Shown in pieces: positions 1-12,700 of a stretch of 64,000 nucleotides of DNA. Source of the stretch: Scleromitrula shiraiana (lineage: Eukaryota; Ascomycota; Leotiomycetes; Helotiales; Sclerotiniaceae). A program made the translations under genes and the position numbers. The stretch lies in assembly GCA_028455995.1 (NCBI GenBank), contig JABELC010000005.1:3038001-3102000 (forward strand), read 5' to 3'. Below the pieces are notes generated by a model, which searched no databases, had not been told where the DNA came from, and saw nothing but the letters and a program-made list of their open reading frames with translations. Positions within the stretch are counted from its first letter, which is position 1; every line of letters begins with the position of its first letter.

Positions 1-702
1 AACATGAGCAAACTCTCGACGATTCTATCATTCTCCCAATCGATGTGAGCTCCATTAATGAGCTCAACACAGGCAAGCACAAATGTGCTTGAAATCACAT
101 TTTTGATACTTTCAAATCCCAAAGTTCAAATCTCCCTTAAAATTCATCGTACAACTCCCTGGAGAAAATTTGTGAAATCAATATCAGCTATTCGCAGCAA
201 ATTCAGTCAACCTAAAACTAAATGAGTCCCTAACTACGAACACATAGGTCTCTTTCGACAAGTGTAAGCTCCCGTACTTGCGTATTGACAATCTTTGTTC
301 ATCTTTGCTGGTATTAATATCAAGTCAACTCTCTGTGGTCATTTATTGTATTCATAGTACTAGGCGGAGTAATGCGCAACCAGACCTAGAACCTGGTTAT
401 AGATAGAACGCAAGGAATACTATCTGATTACTTGCAAAATATGGAGTGTTTCCAATGAACCCGTTCTGCTCCCTCAACCTCCTGATAGAATTGCAAAGTT
501 GTCCGCAGTCCATTCCCCTCCAGATTGAACTGCGTAGGTGACGGAATCGGCGTTCGGATCAATTCTAATCTACTATTACGTGAGCATTACAATTACACTT
601 GCAATTGTCAGCAACAATGCCTTTAAATAGAATACGAATGTACAGTACCTCATCGTAAGGTTCTATCATTCCATCATATACAGTTTCTTTTTCTCAAAAA
701 AC
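1..702. other. intergenic, no gene seen
   Basis: No open frame with coding character is visible on either strand. The stretch is AT-rich unique sequence and its last part presumably served as promoter and 5' leader for the dehydrogenase pseudogene that follows. Confidence 0.5.
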
Positions 703-1979
703 ATGACTTCAAACCTTCTGAATAAGGGAATTGTGAAGACTACTGTTGGAAGTGCAAGTTTACAGTCCACCCCAATCCTTAAACTCCGAGATGATTACAT
801 TCTCGTTAAAATAGTTGCAGTAGCACTGAATCTAACGGACTGGCAAACGGTGGATGAAGAGTAGAGTCCAAGGGTAAAGGGAAACACGTTGTTAGGATGC
901 GATTTTGCAGGAGTAGTAGTGCAAGTGGGGAAGGGCGTGACAAAAAAGTTGGAGATAGGCGATAGGATTGCGGGATTTTCTCATGGAGGTTAGTAGATCT
1001 TTTCGCTATAATAAATTGATTCAAGAATCGTCAATTGGCATACTGAAAGGATCATAGGAAGTGATATCGAACCAGAAGATGGAGCTTTTGCTTCCTACAT
1101 CATGGTTAAAGGCGATATCTCATTCCGTATCTCTCCGAATATCAGTTTTGAACAAGCTGCTTCTCTAGCCGTTGGTGTTGTTACTGCTGCATTGGGTTTA
1201 TACAAATATATGGGGTTTCCTCTGCTCACATATCCAAATTCCTCGCCAAGTCCGAAAAACAAACTTCCCATTTTGATATATGGAGGGAGCTCTGCAACTG
1301 GAACGATAACTATTCAGTTCGCGAAGCTGTAAGTTGACCTGTTCGCGATATTTCGCAAGACATTAGTCTTGATACAAAATAGTTCTGGGCTCGAAGTAAT
1401 AACAACATCATCTCCTCGGAAATTCGAACTTCTCAAGAGTTTAGGCGCAGATCATATTTTAGATTATGTAGATTCAATTTATCTCTTTACATGTAACTCC
1501 GTATATTAACTAACCGCCAACAGCATGACCCCAACTGCAGTTCTCAAATCCGTCAACTAACCCAAAATAATCTCCACCACATCTTCGACACGATCGCCAC
1601 CCCCTCCAGCTCTCAAATCCGTCTTCCTGCCTTTTCAACCTCAACACCTTCTGCCCACAAAAACATCTACGTGAATCTAATGGGCCTTGAAATACCACCA
1701 TAAGAAGTCCCAGTTGAGAATATGTTTTTCTTAGGCTATTCTATCACGGGAGAAGAATATGAAATTGAAGGGAATGTATGGCCTGCTGCACCTGAGGATT
1801 TTGAACATGGAAAGAAGGTTCTTGATCTGTTGGAGAAGTTTTTGGAGGCTAGTGTGGTTAGTAATCACCCGATTAGAGTTATGGATTGGGGTTTGGAGGG
1901 GATACTGGGAGGAATGAAGGAGTTGAAGGAGGGGAGAGTTAGTGGTGAGAAATTGGTTTATAGAGTTGGTGAACCCTGA
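703..1979 (+). pseudogene. medium-chain dehydrogenase/reductase (zinc-binding oxidoreductase, enoyl-reductase-like), two in-frame stops
   Basis: Four exons can be joined without any frame problem: 703-988, 1058-1328, 1383-1467, 1524-1979 (366 codons, the usual length of fungal MDR oxidoreductases). The translation shows the GroES-like N-terminal half (LVKIVAVALNLTDW, then GCDFAGVVVQVGKGV), the nucleotide-binding turn GGSSATGT, the LGADHILDY segment and the family-typical end GEKLVYRVGEP. Members are NADPH-dependent quinone/enoyl reductases, often in secondary metabolism. In-frame TAG at 862-864 (codon 54) and TAA at 1701-1703 interrupt an otherwise perfect frame, and all splice sites are intact. 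Both stops could come from single C-to-T changes (CAG, CAA or CGA codons), so point mutation rather than truncation is the likely cause. The piece 1722-1979 has its own ATG but lacks the catalytic half. Sequencing error is the main alternative. Confidence 0.8.
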
Positions 1980-3120
1980 GTCCGAAATCAAGAATCGGTG
2001 GAAAACACGAAGATTTTAATAGGCATAAGGATAGCATGTTACAATCTCAAGAGCTAGAGGAAGTTGTATTGCGACTTGATGTGAAAGTTCAAAATTCTCA
2101 GCTTTTAGATAGGATAAGAATGAGATAAGAATGAGATATCCAACTGAACACAAGAGGCGGAAATAAACATAATTTTATTCTTAGCCTAGCAGATGAGTGC
2201 TATATACACATCGAGAATTTAAATCATCGACAACAATAATAATTAAATGACAACGAATTCATGAACAGCAATAGCAGTGGAGAGAAAGATATAACAAACC
2301 AAAGATGATGAATATCACAGTTTTGGTTAGGATACACTCTAGAACTAAATCTGTGATGTAATGTAATATCTGTTGTAATTTGTTATGGTTGCAAGCTGAA
2401 AGATAGAATAGGAGGGTAGATGTAATTATAGGAAGTAGGAAGAACTATTAGATGCTCAGTAACATGGGTATTACAAATCAAGAATCTAGAACCTGATAGG
2501 AAAGAGAAGAGAATGTTTGATATCTGAAATTTTTAGGATATAAATATTAAACTCTAATGGAAGAATGAGAAGAAACAAAGTCTAATTAGACCTATTTTCA
2601 GGACAACAAGCTTGTGCTTACTGACATTTCAAAGAGGGAAACCCAAATAGAATATATATACAAAGGCTGGGTCTAACCGGCCCTAGAAATCAGACGAACA
2701 TATTGCATTTCTTATTTAAGATAACAAAAACGACCTAGAATTCAGATGTTAAGAATTTCTAAGATGTATATGATTTGATGGAGCTGATATCTATGTCAAC
2801 AATCTCCAAGACTCTAAAATCAGAAAGCAAACTAATTGAAATAGAACAGCAAGAACTATTTGGTCTAGTCTAAGTAATACTCTCAATATCTCCGATTCTT
2901 AATTCATCTCATCTCAACTTACTTACTTTCCTCACGTTCTCCAGTATTGAAATTTACTTTTTTCCACTACTAGACCTTTTCTATCAACCAGCCCCCTTAA
3001 GAACCATGAACAACCATACTATATCAAGAGTGCGAGGTTGCAGAAAGACTTATATCTACCTCAGACTTTTTTATTTTATTTTCTTTTGTGCTTTTCTTTA
3101 TTTCGTTTTCCAAACAACAT
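1980..3120. other. intergenic, no gene seen
   Basis: AT-rich spacer after the dehydrogenase pseudogene. No open frame of coding quality, no repeat array and no RNA gene could be recognised. A pyrimidine-rich leader-like stretch lies at about 2930-3120, before the possible small gene at 3121. Confidence 0.45.
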
Positions 3121-3687
3121 GGATAGTATAGGTGAGTATGCTACTTTTCTTTACATCTTGCTCGATCATTCTATTCAAGCTGATCGCAGGAAAGGAGAGA
3201 GTTCTCAACTTTCAAACTACCTATCTCTTTAAAGACTGAAACAGAAGTTGAGTTAGAAATCGACAATACAAAGGGAACTTGAAATCTAACAACCAACTTT
3301 TTGAATTTAGAGAAAATTGGCGGCCGCACTTGCAGCAAAAATGACAACAACAACAACCAGGCCAACAGAAGCAGCAACATCAGCAATAACAACAACAAGC
3401 GCAAGCGCTCCAAGAAAGATGAACATCCCACCAACACACCACCAGCACAGCGTCATTGTCTCTCCCGCCCAACCAACCTCGTCATAACCCCAACGCCAAC
3501 CTTAGCTTTCACTCAAATCCCATTCCCAGGCCCAACTCGCACCTCCCCATCAATCTCCCCCACCTCCTCGAGTTCCAGCCTCACCACAAAACCAATCTTC
3601 ATTAACCATCCGGTGCTCGAAAAATGCGGAGGTCCTTCCAATTGGCGGATGCCTCTTCTGGGAATACGAATGCGACGCCTAGTGTGA
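3121..3687 (+). CDS. possible small low-complexity protein, unrecognised
   Basis: Tentative two-exon model: ATG at 3121 (MDSI), donor at 3133 (gtgagt), acceptor ending at 3310, and an in-frame second exon to 3687. The product would be about 130 aa, rich in Asn, Ser, Thr and Pro, with a basic KRKRSKK stretch that could act as a nuclear signal. No known domain is visible. A different frame (3624-3806) continues with an acidic, Trp/Gly-rich segment that looks equally protein-like, so either a second intron is missed or the gene is frame-broken. There is no independent support. Treat as a candidate only. Confidence 0.3.
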
Positions 3688-4215
3688 ATAATCCGGGTGA
3701 TAGCGAGGGATATTTTGGGGGCTTGATGCGGGAAGAATTTTGGGATGGGATGGAGGACTGGGTTTATGGGGAGGGTGAGGTCCGTAGATCGAGGGACTTG
3801 TCTTGAGTTGAGACAATGGAGGAGAGGAGTGGATTGGGGAATATTTTTTGTAAGTCTCCTGTCACGTCCTCATAGTTCTTCTGTATTGCTTGACTGTCTG
3901 GAGTTATTAAAAATGTATACTGACTTGAGACTACCAGTTGAATTTAGAATTTGAGAATAGACTAATCTACGGAAATTCATAAATGTTGATTCGTTCTTCA
4001 CTTCACTCCGAACAATTTTCATATAACAACAGCTGATCAAATATTCACTTTTGCCTCGCTTGACAGGAAGTTTTGATTATTGAAAAAGAGATTACATTGT
4101 AATTTCTTTTCCTTTCCCTATATATTATTCTTGCCACCACAATTTTGTTGATTTTTGTAGCTTCAATAATCAAGAAAATAAAATAATTTGTATAGCAACA
4201 CTCGAAACATAGCTA

Positions 4216-6135
4216 ATGAATAACCTTACAGATTATCCAACCTTCGCATCAGCAATGCAACAACAACAAAATCCTCAATACAAATTCAACACACATGGCA
4301 ACATTAATACACTCGACCCCACGTATCGCACGCCATCGGCAGCCTCGTCGGTATTATCGAACCGTCAAAATTCTCTTCCGTCGGTTCTGGATCCTACGGC
4401 TAGAGCAATCAAAACGTACAGTTATGAGGAAGCTACTGCGACTATGAAAAGTGTCTGCGAGGAGAATTTTAAAGATATCGCGTCACTTGAACGAAGAATT
4501 GTTGATGTCGTTATTTATGATACTAAGGGAGGTGCTCCAAGTTGTCATAAGACTGAACTTACATCGGATCAAAACCTCAAATCTTTGATCAAGATTCTTC
4601 AAGCGATGGTTGATCAGCGACAAGAAGATCCGTCGTATCGTGGTAGAGGAAAACTGCTTGTACGAAGTATTGAAATTCGTTCGGGTATTCAATTCATGGA
4701 TACGAGTTTTCCGTCTCTCGAAGGTGAAATTATCGATACGCAACTTCTTGGTATTTCGGCGGAATGGGTTAGTTGGGAATGTAATGGTGGAGCTTTGGAT
4801 ACATATTGGAAATACTATCGTATGTTCATGCAGGGTGGTAGGAATCCGGTCACGCCTATCCTCAAAATTCGAACTGTTCGATGCAAGGCGAGCGATCACA
4901 CGGAGGGCGGTCACATATTTAATGCCGGCACGGTTGAATATCATAGAGCGAGAAGATACTCTGGTGGAAAGCCTTCACCAGGATTTTTCTATAAAAATGG
5001 ACAATTGAGCTTGGGAGCGCCTACCTTTCGATTTGGCGGAGATGCAATCAACGAAGCATCTGTTGAGGACGATGATATTGCAGTAGACGGTGGGGAGAAT
5101 ACTGAAGAACAAGTTAGAGGCTGGAGCTATTACCAACGACTTGGTGGAGATCCAAAGATGCACAACCTATATAATTTCGACCATATATCATTCGTGCCGA
5201 AGCCAGCGATTGATCATTGTGATTATATCGAAGAGAAAACTGAAGTTGAGGAAACTGTTGTTCAGAAAGCATCGGAGAATCAAGACTTGACACCAGAGAA
5301 GGAAGATGTCGAAGAACTCGCGCGCAGAGCTCATTACTGCCAAGAGTTTGAGGATGCAAGATCTTTTGACTCAGATGATGATAAAATATACTTTCCAGCT
5401 TCACGCACCAAGAGGAAAGTTCTAGAAGCTCGTCTTGCACCGCCAAAGGACACTGTTCACAATCGCAAGATCGCCCCAATTTCTTCCAGATTACAAGCCT
5501 TATCAAAAGTCGTTGATTTCAAGCCAACCAACGACAATTTGGCAAGCCTTTTATATTACCGATCTGCACATCCTTTGACCTTACCTACCGGAGTGCCGGG
5601 CGCAACTATCGGGGACCAACAACCTCAAAGATATGGCTCTCCTCGAAATACGCTGAGCAAGTCAACATATCCTGCGAACGTCAAAGTAAGACCATTTACG
5701 CCAAGCCAAACATCTTTCAATCCGATGAATAACAGCAATCAAGGATTTGGAGCAAATACAAGCAGAACTGGATCGCCCGCTCTCAAGTATAATGCCAATA
5801 CCAACTCATTTCACATGCCAAGCGCGAACAACCAAAACTTGGGCGGATCTAGTACCTTTTCGCGCAGTAGATCTGCATCTCCATTTAGGTTCCAGCCAAC
5901 GAGCTCCTTCGGTATGTCCAGTATGGCTCCTGCGACTAGCACGGTCAACAGCAATGCAGGACTCGGACATGCACACCATAATCAGCTCTTCGTCCCAGCT
6001 CCCAGAGCGAATGAAGATGCTTCTCCAGTTCAAGCACTCGGTAGCCAACAAGGATTTTCAGATTGGCAGGGTACCGGAAATGAATATACTTTTGATTTTA
6101 GTTATGATTTTGGCGGTAACGGTTTGGGTCTTTGA
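4216..6135 (+). CDS. unrecognised 639-aa protein, Gln/Ser-rich ends
   Basis: Single long exon of 639 codons with a clear ATG preceded by an A-rich leader. Residues 1-75 are Gln/Asn/Ser-rich. Residues about 75-260 look like a folded domain, with a regular mix of hydrophobic and charged residues and several conserved-looking Trp/Gly/Cys positions (WVSWECNGG, YWKYYRMFMQGG). A following acidic region carries EVEETV and DSDDD. The last 190 residues are disordered, with SP/SRS dipeptides (GSPALKY, SRSRSASPF) that resemble phosphorylation sites, ending in a Gly/Phe-rich tail. I do not recognise the central domain. The composition suggests a nuclear or cytoplasmic regulatory protein, but that is inference. 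The overlapping frames on both strands are shadows. Confidence 0.8.
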   Translation: MNNLTDYPTFASAMQQQQNPQYKFNTHGNINTLDPTYRTPSAASSVLSNRQNSLPSVLDPTARAIKTYSYEEATATMKSVCEENFKDIASLERRIVDVVIYDTKGGAPSCHKTELTSDQNLKSLIKILQAMVDQRQEDPSYRGRGKLLVRSIEIRSGIQFMDTSFPSLEGEIIDTQLLGISAEWVSWECNGGALDTYWKYYRMFMQGGRNPVTPILKIRTVRCKASDHTEGGHIFNAGTVEYHRARRYSGGKPSPGFFYKNGQLSLGAPTFRFGGDAINEASVEDDDIAVDGGENTEEQVRGWSYYQRLGGDPKMHNLYNFDHISFVPKPAIDHCDYIEEKTEVEETVVQKASENQDLTPEKEDVEELARRAHYCQEFEDARSFDSDDDKIYFPASRTKRKVLEARLAPPKDTVHNRKIAPISSRLQALSKVVDFKPTNDNLASLLYYRSAHPLTLPTGVPGATIGDQQPQRYGSPRNTLSKSTYPANVKVRPFTPSQTSFNPMNNSNQGFGANTSRTGSPALKYNANTNSFHMPSANNQNLGGSSTFSRSRSASPFRFQPTSSFGMSSMAPATSTVNSNAGLGHAHHNQLFVPAPRANEDASPVQALGSQQGFSDWQGTGNEYTFDFSYDFGGNGLGL

Positions 6136-9100
6136 AGTATGATTGAGCAAGCTGTTGCGTCGGTAATTTGGAGAGGAGATCTGACTATTTTTTATTTTTT
6201 TCGTTCAGGAAAGCAATTGTTATCTTATTGGTTGGTCGTAAATGTTTCTTAGATGTAGATTATAGAAAGCTGCAAGCAAGCTGCACAGTCGGCGATTACT
6301 GGTATAGAGAATTTCATTCGTTGTTCGATTTAACATTTTTCATTTCATGCTTGTAGAAAATTATGTAACGAAGTGACATCTGATATCGAACCTGGGCGTT
6401 GCTGAAATCAAGAGAGCTATAATTTTCACAGACGCTGCTGATCTGTAGAGTAGAAATCGAATCCTGTGCTGCTTCGTTTGGATATTTAGTTATTTTCGGC
6501 AGCTGGCAATTGCTATGGATGGTTGAGTAAGTCAGTAGAGCATTAATCCAATGATTTGTGGTATCCTCAAGGAGATGGATGGAGGTCTGGACCAGCAAGG
6601 ATTGAATACGGGAGGCCGGAATTTTTCGGTATCCAGGTTGAGGGTACACACCTTGCATTGGCAAACAAGATGTGTTTGTGGCTGGACTGCTATGAATACG
6701 CAACTGAGAATCTCATTGCGAATATATATCATCGTGTAGGCTGACAAACAATTCATAATATCTTGAGACACCACCGTTTATTGTTGTGAAACTCGAATGT
6801 CTAGGGCTGATAGGCATAAGTGGGTGAGACAAGTGCACCTGGCAAAAGACCTGTCAATGCACACATTGTGTACCAAACAAGCTGATCGGTGGATGCTATG
6901 TCAGATTTAGAAGATAAAGCGGTAGAGTTTGGTTTGCCATGCGGAGTTTTGAACCGGTACCGATTGATCAACCACCGCATGTAATGTGATTGAGGATCAT
7001 TGGTCCAGGATGAAAATTCGGTTTGGTTAATGTGGTGACGCAAATGCTACTTAAAACGGTCTTCCTTTCTGATGCTTCCAGCTACAATGATTTGAATGAT
7101 ATGTATTAGGTATGCAAATGTATGGTATATAATACGTAGATATGCTAACAACGAGAAGGTTGTAGCACATTTGCAGATATGGCTTTATGACTTGCGTAAC
7201 CATTGATTGCATTTGAGTCATCTCTTGGGGCCTTGGATTATTCGCACAAGATGCAAATCATCCTATATTCTACCATGGGAGCATGCGACCTTGAGGGGTA
7301 CTTGGTGAAGGTTTTGTAATCATCCATAAGCGTCCAAGGTTTGCGAAGTTAGATCATGAGCTAGAGAGGGATATATGGACCAATCTCAATGTATGGTTGA
7401 ATAGGAGGTTGAGGCTGAAGCTGGGGAAGAGATCTGAAGGTTGAGTGAAAGAGATTCGAGAGGGCGTATTGAATAACAATGTGATGTATACTTAAGTATA
7501 ATATGTATATGAATGATACGATGATGTATGATGTATGGTGTAAGGTGTAAGGTGTAAGGTGTAAGGTGTAAGGTGTAAGGTGTATGGTGTAGATGTATGG
7601 TATAGATGTATCGTATCGGATGTAAAGAGGAAGAGACCCATACAATACAATACAATACATGTGGTGCTGACAAGGTTAAAATTTAGTTTAGTGTTACTTA
7701 TCCAGGTACAGGCCCACAGCCCCTATTGCCCCAACAGTTCAACCAACAGTTCATAACTAGGCGCGTGCCATGGACCATGAACCATGAACCATTGTACTGT
7801 ATACTCTATACTGTAGACCATCAGGGTGGGGTGTGTTCATTGTGACTTAAGATGGTTAATTACTATAACCTTTACCTTGTATTGATGACTTATTTGACTA
7901 ACTTGGTAACAGGAATTAGTTCTATATGTGATCAATACAATATAATACAATATAATATAATAGCCTATTATCGTGTTGAACGTGAAAATACTTGATGCGT
8001 ACAACTCTACATTACATATGTACCGTGTACGACCCATACCTACTCCTCTAGGTATACCCATAGCTATGGCATGATTTGCCCCACAGATACCACATAGAGG
8101 CTAGAACTAGTTCATCGTTTGGTCTTGTACCACCCACCACCCACCACCCACAACACACAACACATATCCTCCGCATACATTCAATATAACTTCACCCGTC
8201 GACATCCATCATCTCACCTTTTTATCTCTCGTCCTCACATCTCTACCTACATATAGTCCTTCAATACCCTATCATGTCTGCTAGATTTTGAGACAAAACT
8301 CCATCTGCAAGTATGATAACCTTGCGTATATTGATAGAGGTGCCTAGTTCAACCGTCTAGTTCAACCTACCATGTCACTACAATATACCCTTCCCCATTC
8401 TTTACTCAGCGCTAAAAATAACAAGGGATATACTGATCGGTGAACCCCCCCAGTGAACCCTTCTTGGCAATTTGTATATGCTTGACCGCTGACTTTACAC
8501 GCGCGTGTGGAGGCAACAAGTTGCAGCAAAGTATTGAATATTAACGGTAACAAACCCCCGATGGAGAAAAGATACTTATTATGGAGAACATTTGGCATCA
8601 TCCCCTGTATGTTCTTGGTAGTCGGAAATCTATATGTATGCACGAAGTTTGCGATGTAAGATGGACCAGCTTTACATACAGCTAGATCTTTCTGATCTTA
8701 TACGTACTGCACGGCCTGCACTATATATAAAGTGCCTCTCCCCAGATGTTCTGATAACCAATTTGCGACTATATATCGGACACATCGACAGCCAATTGTA
8801 TCGAAACCTTGCGGTGGACAGTATCAAACAGCATCTTGTTTTAATGAAAGTAGTACGAGTGCCGAGAACAACAATACTGTACAACTCGAAAGGAAAGGAA
8901 TTGTTTGGTCGAGCTTACGATACCTTGCTTGATATATCGGACTCTTTTCATACCGAAAGAAAAAATCCGGGCCATTCGATAAGAGAGCTATTGGGTGGTC
9001 GAGGTAAGTGCTCATAAAGCATTCCAACTATTTGTACACCGTCTATTCTTCAAGCTTCTTCACATGAGAGAGATTCTCTTCCACATTCCTCAAATATGTA

Positions 9101-9794
9101 TATCATGCCGCCGCGTTGTATTTAATAAGAAAATTCGAAAAAGAAGTCTCTCTTAAAGCACTATAACAAGGACTTCCTATGCTTGATGATTAAATTTTGT
9201 AATTTGCTAGATAAAGGTTACAAGTGTATCCTATAATCCCCAAACAAACAAACCACATGAGAGCATACGTGTATGTACATAGATTATGTACCTGTTGGTA
9301 CAATACTCGATGCATCAATACAAAGTCACATTAAGTTCTTATGTAAGATTTCGTATTATTTTGTTGTTGGAGCAAGAAGGAAAACAAATGATCAAGCATT
9401 CAAGCCCAGCGCCTACGTACCTGGACAGCTATGAATGATGTACTATATCTATGTACTGTATGAAGATAGTATTTTGGTATTCACTTCAATGCTGGGATTA
9501 TGTGTTTTTTCTTATCCATTTTGAGAATCGGTACCAACCGTTGAACTGGGTAGGCGGCGCCTAGAATTTGAAGTCGACCCTTCTTCATTCACTCTATCAT
9601 CAACTCCTGCCTTCTACAGATTACCTACTTGATACTCTTCAATCACTTCAAGTTTTCAATTTCCTATAAATGTTTCTCTTCTAATTACACTGAACATTGC
9701 GGTCCACACTCGTTGAACTCGATCTATCTCAGAATAACTGCTGACAGCCTACCCTCTCTTCAGTACTCAGTGCACTCAACTTTTACTTGATCAG
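6136..9794. other. 3.7-kb intergenic spacer
   Basis: No convincing gene. The longest open frame here (8634-9017, 127 codons) has unremarkable composition and no neighbours or splice signals to support it. A GGTGTAA heptamer array at 7528-7590 is the only structured sequence. The last 250 bases are CT-rich with short open stretches and probably contain the promoter and leader of the ABC transporter. Confidence 0.5.
7528..7590. repeat. heptamer minisatellite (GGTGTAA)n
   Basis: About seven tandem copies of GGTGTAA with GGTGTAT/GATGTAT variants on the flanks. It is G/T-rich and seven bases long like some variant telomere repeats, but it is not the standard TTAGGG. An interstitial simple repeat is the simplest reading. 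Confidence 0.8.
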
Positions 9795-12700
9795 ATGGTG
9801 TCAAAACCACCGGTGATCGCAGAGAAAATGGTCAATCCAACAGCCTCACCAAAGGTAGGCTTCAAGTTTATCCCTATTGAAGGGCCATGGTTTCTAACAT
9901 TCTCATAGCTCTGGACCGCCATTGAATTGGTCCGTTATGCCTATCCAACTTTGGTATTTTTTTACTTCATTGCGTCTATCACTTTTACAGTTTGCAGTGT
10001 ACGAACACAAGCTTTACGGAAAAAAGACGAACATGTTCGACGTGGTGTTATCTTGTGTTTGATGGTTGCCCTTGCTGGAACATATGTATGCTTCCTTTCC
10101 TGTGATATTCATGACACAACCGCAATTTGATGTTGGAATTATTCTCTTACTTACTCCTACTGGTAGATTGCAGAGGTTGCGACAGTCTTAATTAAGGCAG
10201 TGGTTGAAGGATGGTATCCGGGGCAAGACCGTGTTGTAAGTACTTACAGTTGCAATGATCATCGCAATTTTGGTTTATCGTTGTAAACTCTATCTATTGC
10301 TTTCCAACTAACTGGCCTGTTAAGGTCTATTTAATTTCTTCCATTCTAGCCTTTTTGGCGCAAATTCTGGCATTGTTGGACACAAAATTCCCAGTATGGT
10401 ATCCATACTATGGCTCATGGTTTATTGGACTTTCGGTGGAGCTCACTTTAATCGTATTGCCAAATGTGTTTCGTCCACCTGCAAACTCGCCATTCGATTA
10501 TGTGCTCATTGTTATACAATCCCTGAGGATTATAAATCTCATCGCATTGCCTTCAGTTTACTTTTATCTACGTAACGAGGAGAGAAAGTACGACGCAGAT
10601 GATTCCGAACGTCAATCTTTATTGGGGAAGAAATATGCCGCAAAAGCCTCGAGCTCAGAAACTTCGACAATCACTGAGAATGGATATGGTACTACGGGGC
10701 AGACTGCTGATCAAGACGATGATAACTCGGATACTGCTAGTGTTGCGTCCGAGGACTCCTGGATTGCAAAACAGCGCGAGGGTGAAGAAGCAGTTGCAAA
10801 GCGATTGCAAGAAGATGGAAGTTGGTGGACATATGCTAAAGGATTTTCGGTCAATTCAAACCCGAGAGTTTCAAAAAAACATGTGCTAATAATTTAATAC
10901 AGATATTCCTTCCATACTTATGGCCATCCAAGCAACCAAAGCTTCAAATTCGTGCTCTATTTGTAGCTTTCACTTTACTATCATCAAATGTGTTGAATAT
11001 CCTCATTCCAATTCAGTTTGGTAGAATGGTTCAAAGTTTGATAACATATAGTGGAGGCGGTAAGTAATGTATACGGAGTTTGAAAACGGCCACTAACGAG
11101 TTCAGATCATAGTCACAATATCTGGATTCCGATCATAACGTATTCAGTTCTCTACTTTATTAGCGGTGGTGCCTGTATCAGCACGCTTAGAGCATGGCTT
11201 TGGATACCTTTGGAGCAGTACGCATATTCAACGATCAGTACAGCCTCACACGCGCATGTGATGGGCTTGTCATCCGATTTTCATGATAGCAAATCTTCAT
11301 CAGATTTGTTTCAAGCCGTCCACGGAGGTACATCTGTGAAGAGCTTGATGGAGATGATTTGCTTTCAGGTCATCCCAATGTTTATTGATCTAGCCATTGC
11401 ATTTGCTTATTTCGGTAAATCCGGGCCTTACATGTTTCTTGTTCTAGCAGTCACTTCCACGACTTACCTTTACGTTACTACAAAGATGGTTTCCATGCGA
11501 GCTGAACACCGCCGTCGTTATATAACTTATTTCAGAAAAGAATGGACAGTTGGACAAGAATCCTTGGATGGATGGACTACCGCCAGTGTTAGTTTACCCT
11601 CCGTAATTTTGTTGCTGCGGATACTGAAGTGTTATTAGTTATTCAATATGATACCTCACGAAAGTCGTCGTTACTCTGCCGGTATGATCACTCCATCCCA
11701 TTACATTATTCTGCATGAGCGCTGATTTGATTTAGCTGTTGATGATCAACAAAAATCTTCGAAGCAGTATGATATGTTTATCAGATTTACTGGCATTATT
11801 CAAGGTCTTGTATTGAGCTGTGGACTCACAGGTGTGCTTTGTATTGGTGCTTGGCAAGTAGCATATGAAGGCCAATCAGTTGGAAATTTCACCACTTTGC
11901 TCATGTTTTGGAGTCAATTACAAGGTAAATAGATGGAGACTTGAACCCTACTTGCATTGCTGATTTAGTCAAAGGTCCACTGGTGTTTTTCAGCTCCGCC
12001 TACAAACAAATCTCACAAACCTTGATGGAGGCTGAACGTCTTCTTGAATTACTCAAGACAAAACCAACAATTAAGGATAGTTCAGATGCCAAACCACTTC
12101 AAATTACTAAAGGTAAAGTTGAGTTTAACGATGTGTGTTTCGCGTATGACGAGAGGAAACCCACTTTAAAGAATGTCAACTTTTTTGCACCTGGTGGGAA
12201 GACGATTGCATTTGTTGGTGAAACTGGTGGAGGCAAATCAACAATCCTTAAGTTAATGGATCGTTTCTATGACGTTAAATCGGGCAGTATCAAATTTGAC
12301 GGTCAGGATATTCGAGATGTCACGATTCACAGGTAAGAAGAAGAAGCCCTTCGGGATTCGAGATCCGAACTAATATCAAGCCATAGTCTTCGCAGCCATA
12401 TTGGTGTTGTACCACAAGATCCGATGTTATTCAATGATACTATCATGAATAATCTGAGATATGCAAGATTAGAAGCGACTGATGAGGAGGTTTTTGAAGC
12501 TTGCAAAGCAGCCGCTGTTCATGACAAAATCATGAAATTCCCAGATGGTAGGCCAGCCTCTACTTATTTTTGAATTATCGAGCTTACATTATTGGTATAG
12601 GATATAACTCTAAAGTCGGTGATCGAGGAGTGTAAGTTTCACCACCAAAATTAATAGATATAGATTTGCTAACTTGAATCCAGTAAACTTTCAGGTGGAG

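Noticed and set aside
7361..7673. Two minus-strand frames with Tyr/Thr/Leu/His repeats
   Set aside because: Direct translation of the GGTGTAA heptamer array.
8634..9017. 127-codon plus-strand open frame
   Set aside because: Random-looking composition, no recognisable domain, no splice partners, opposite-strand frames of similar quality.
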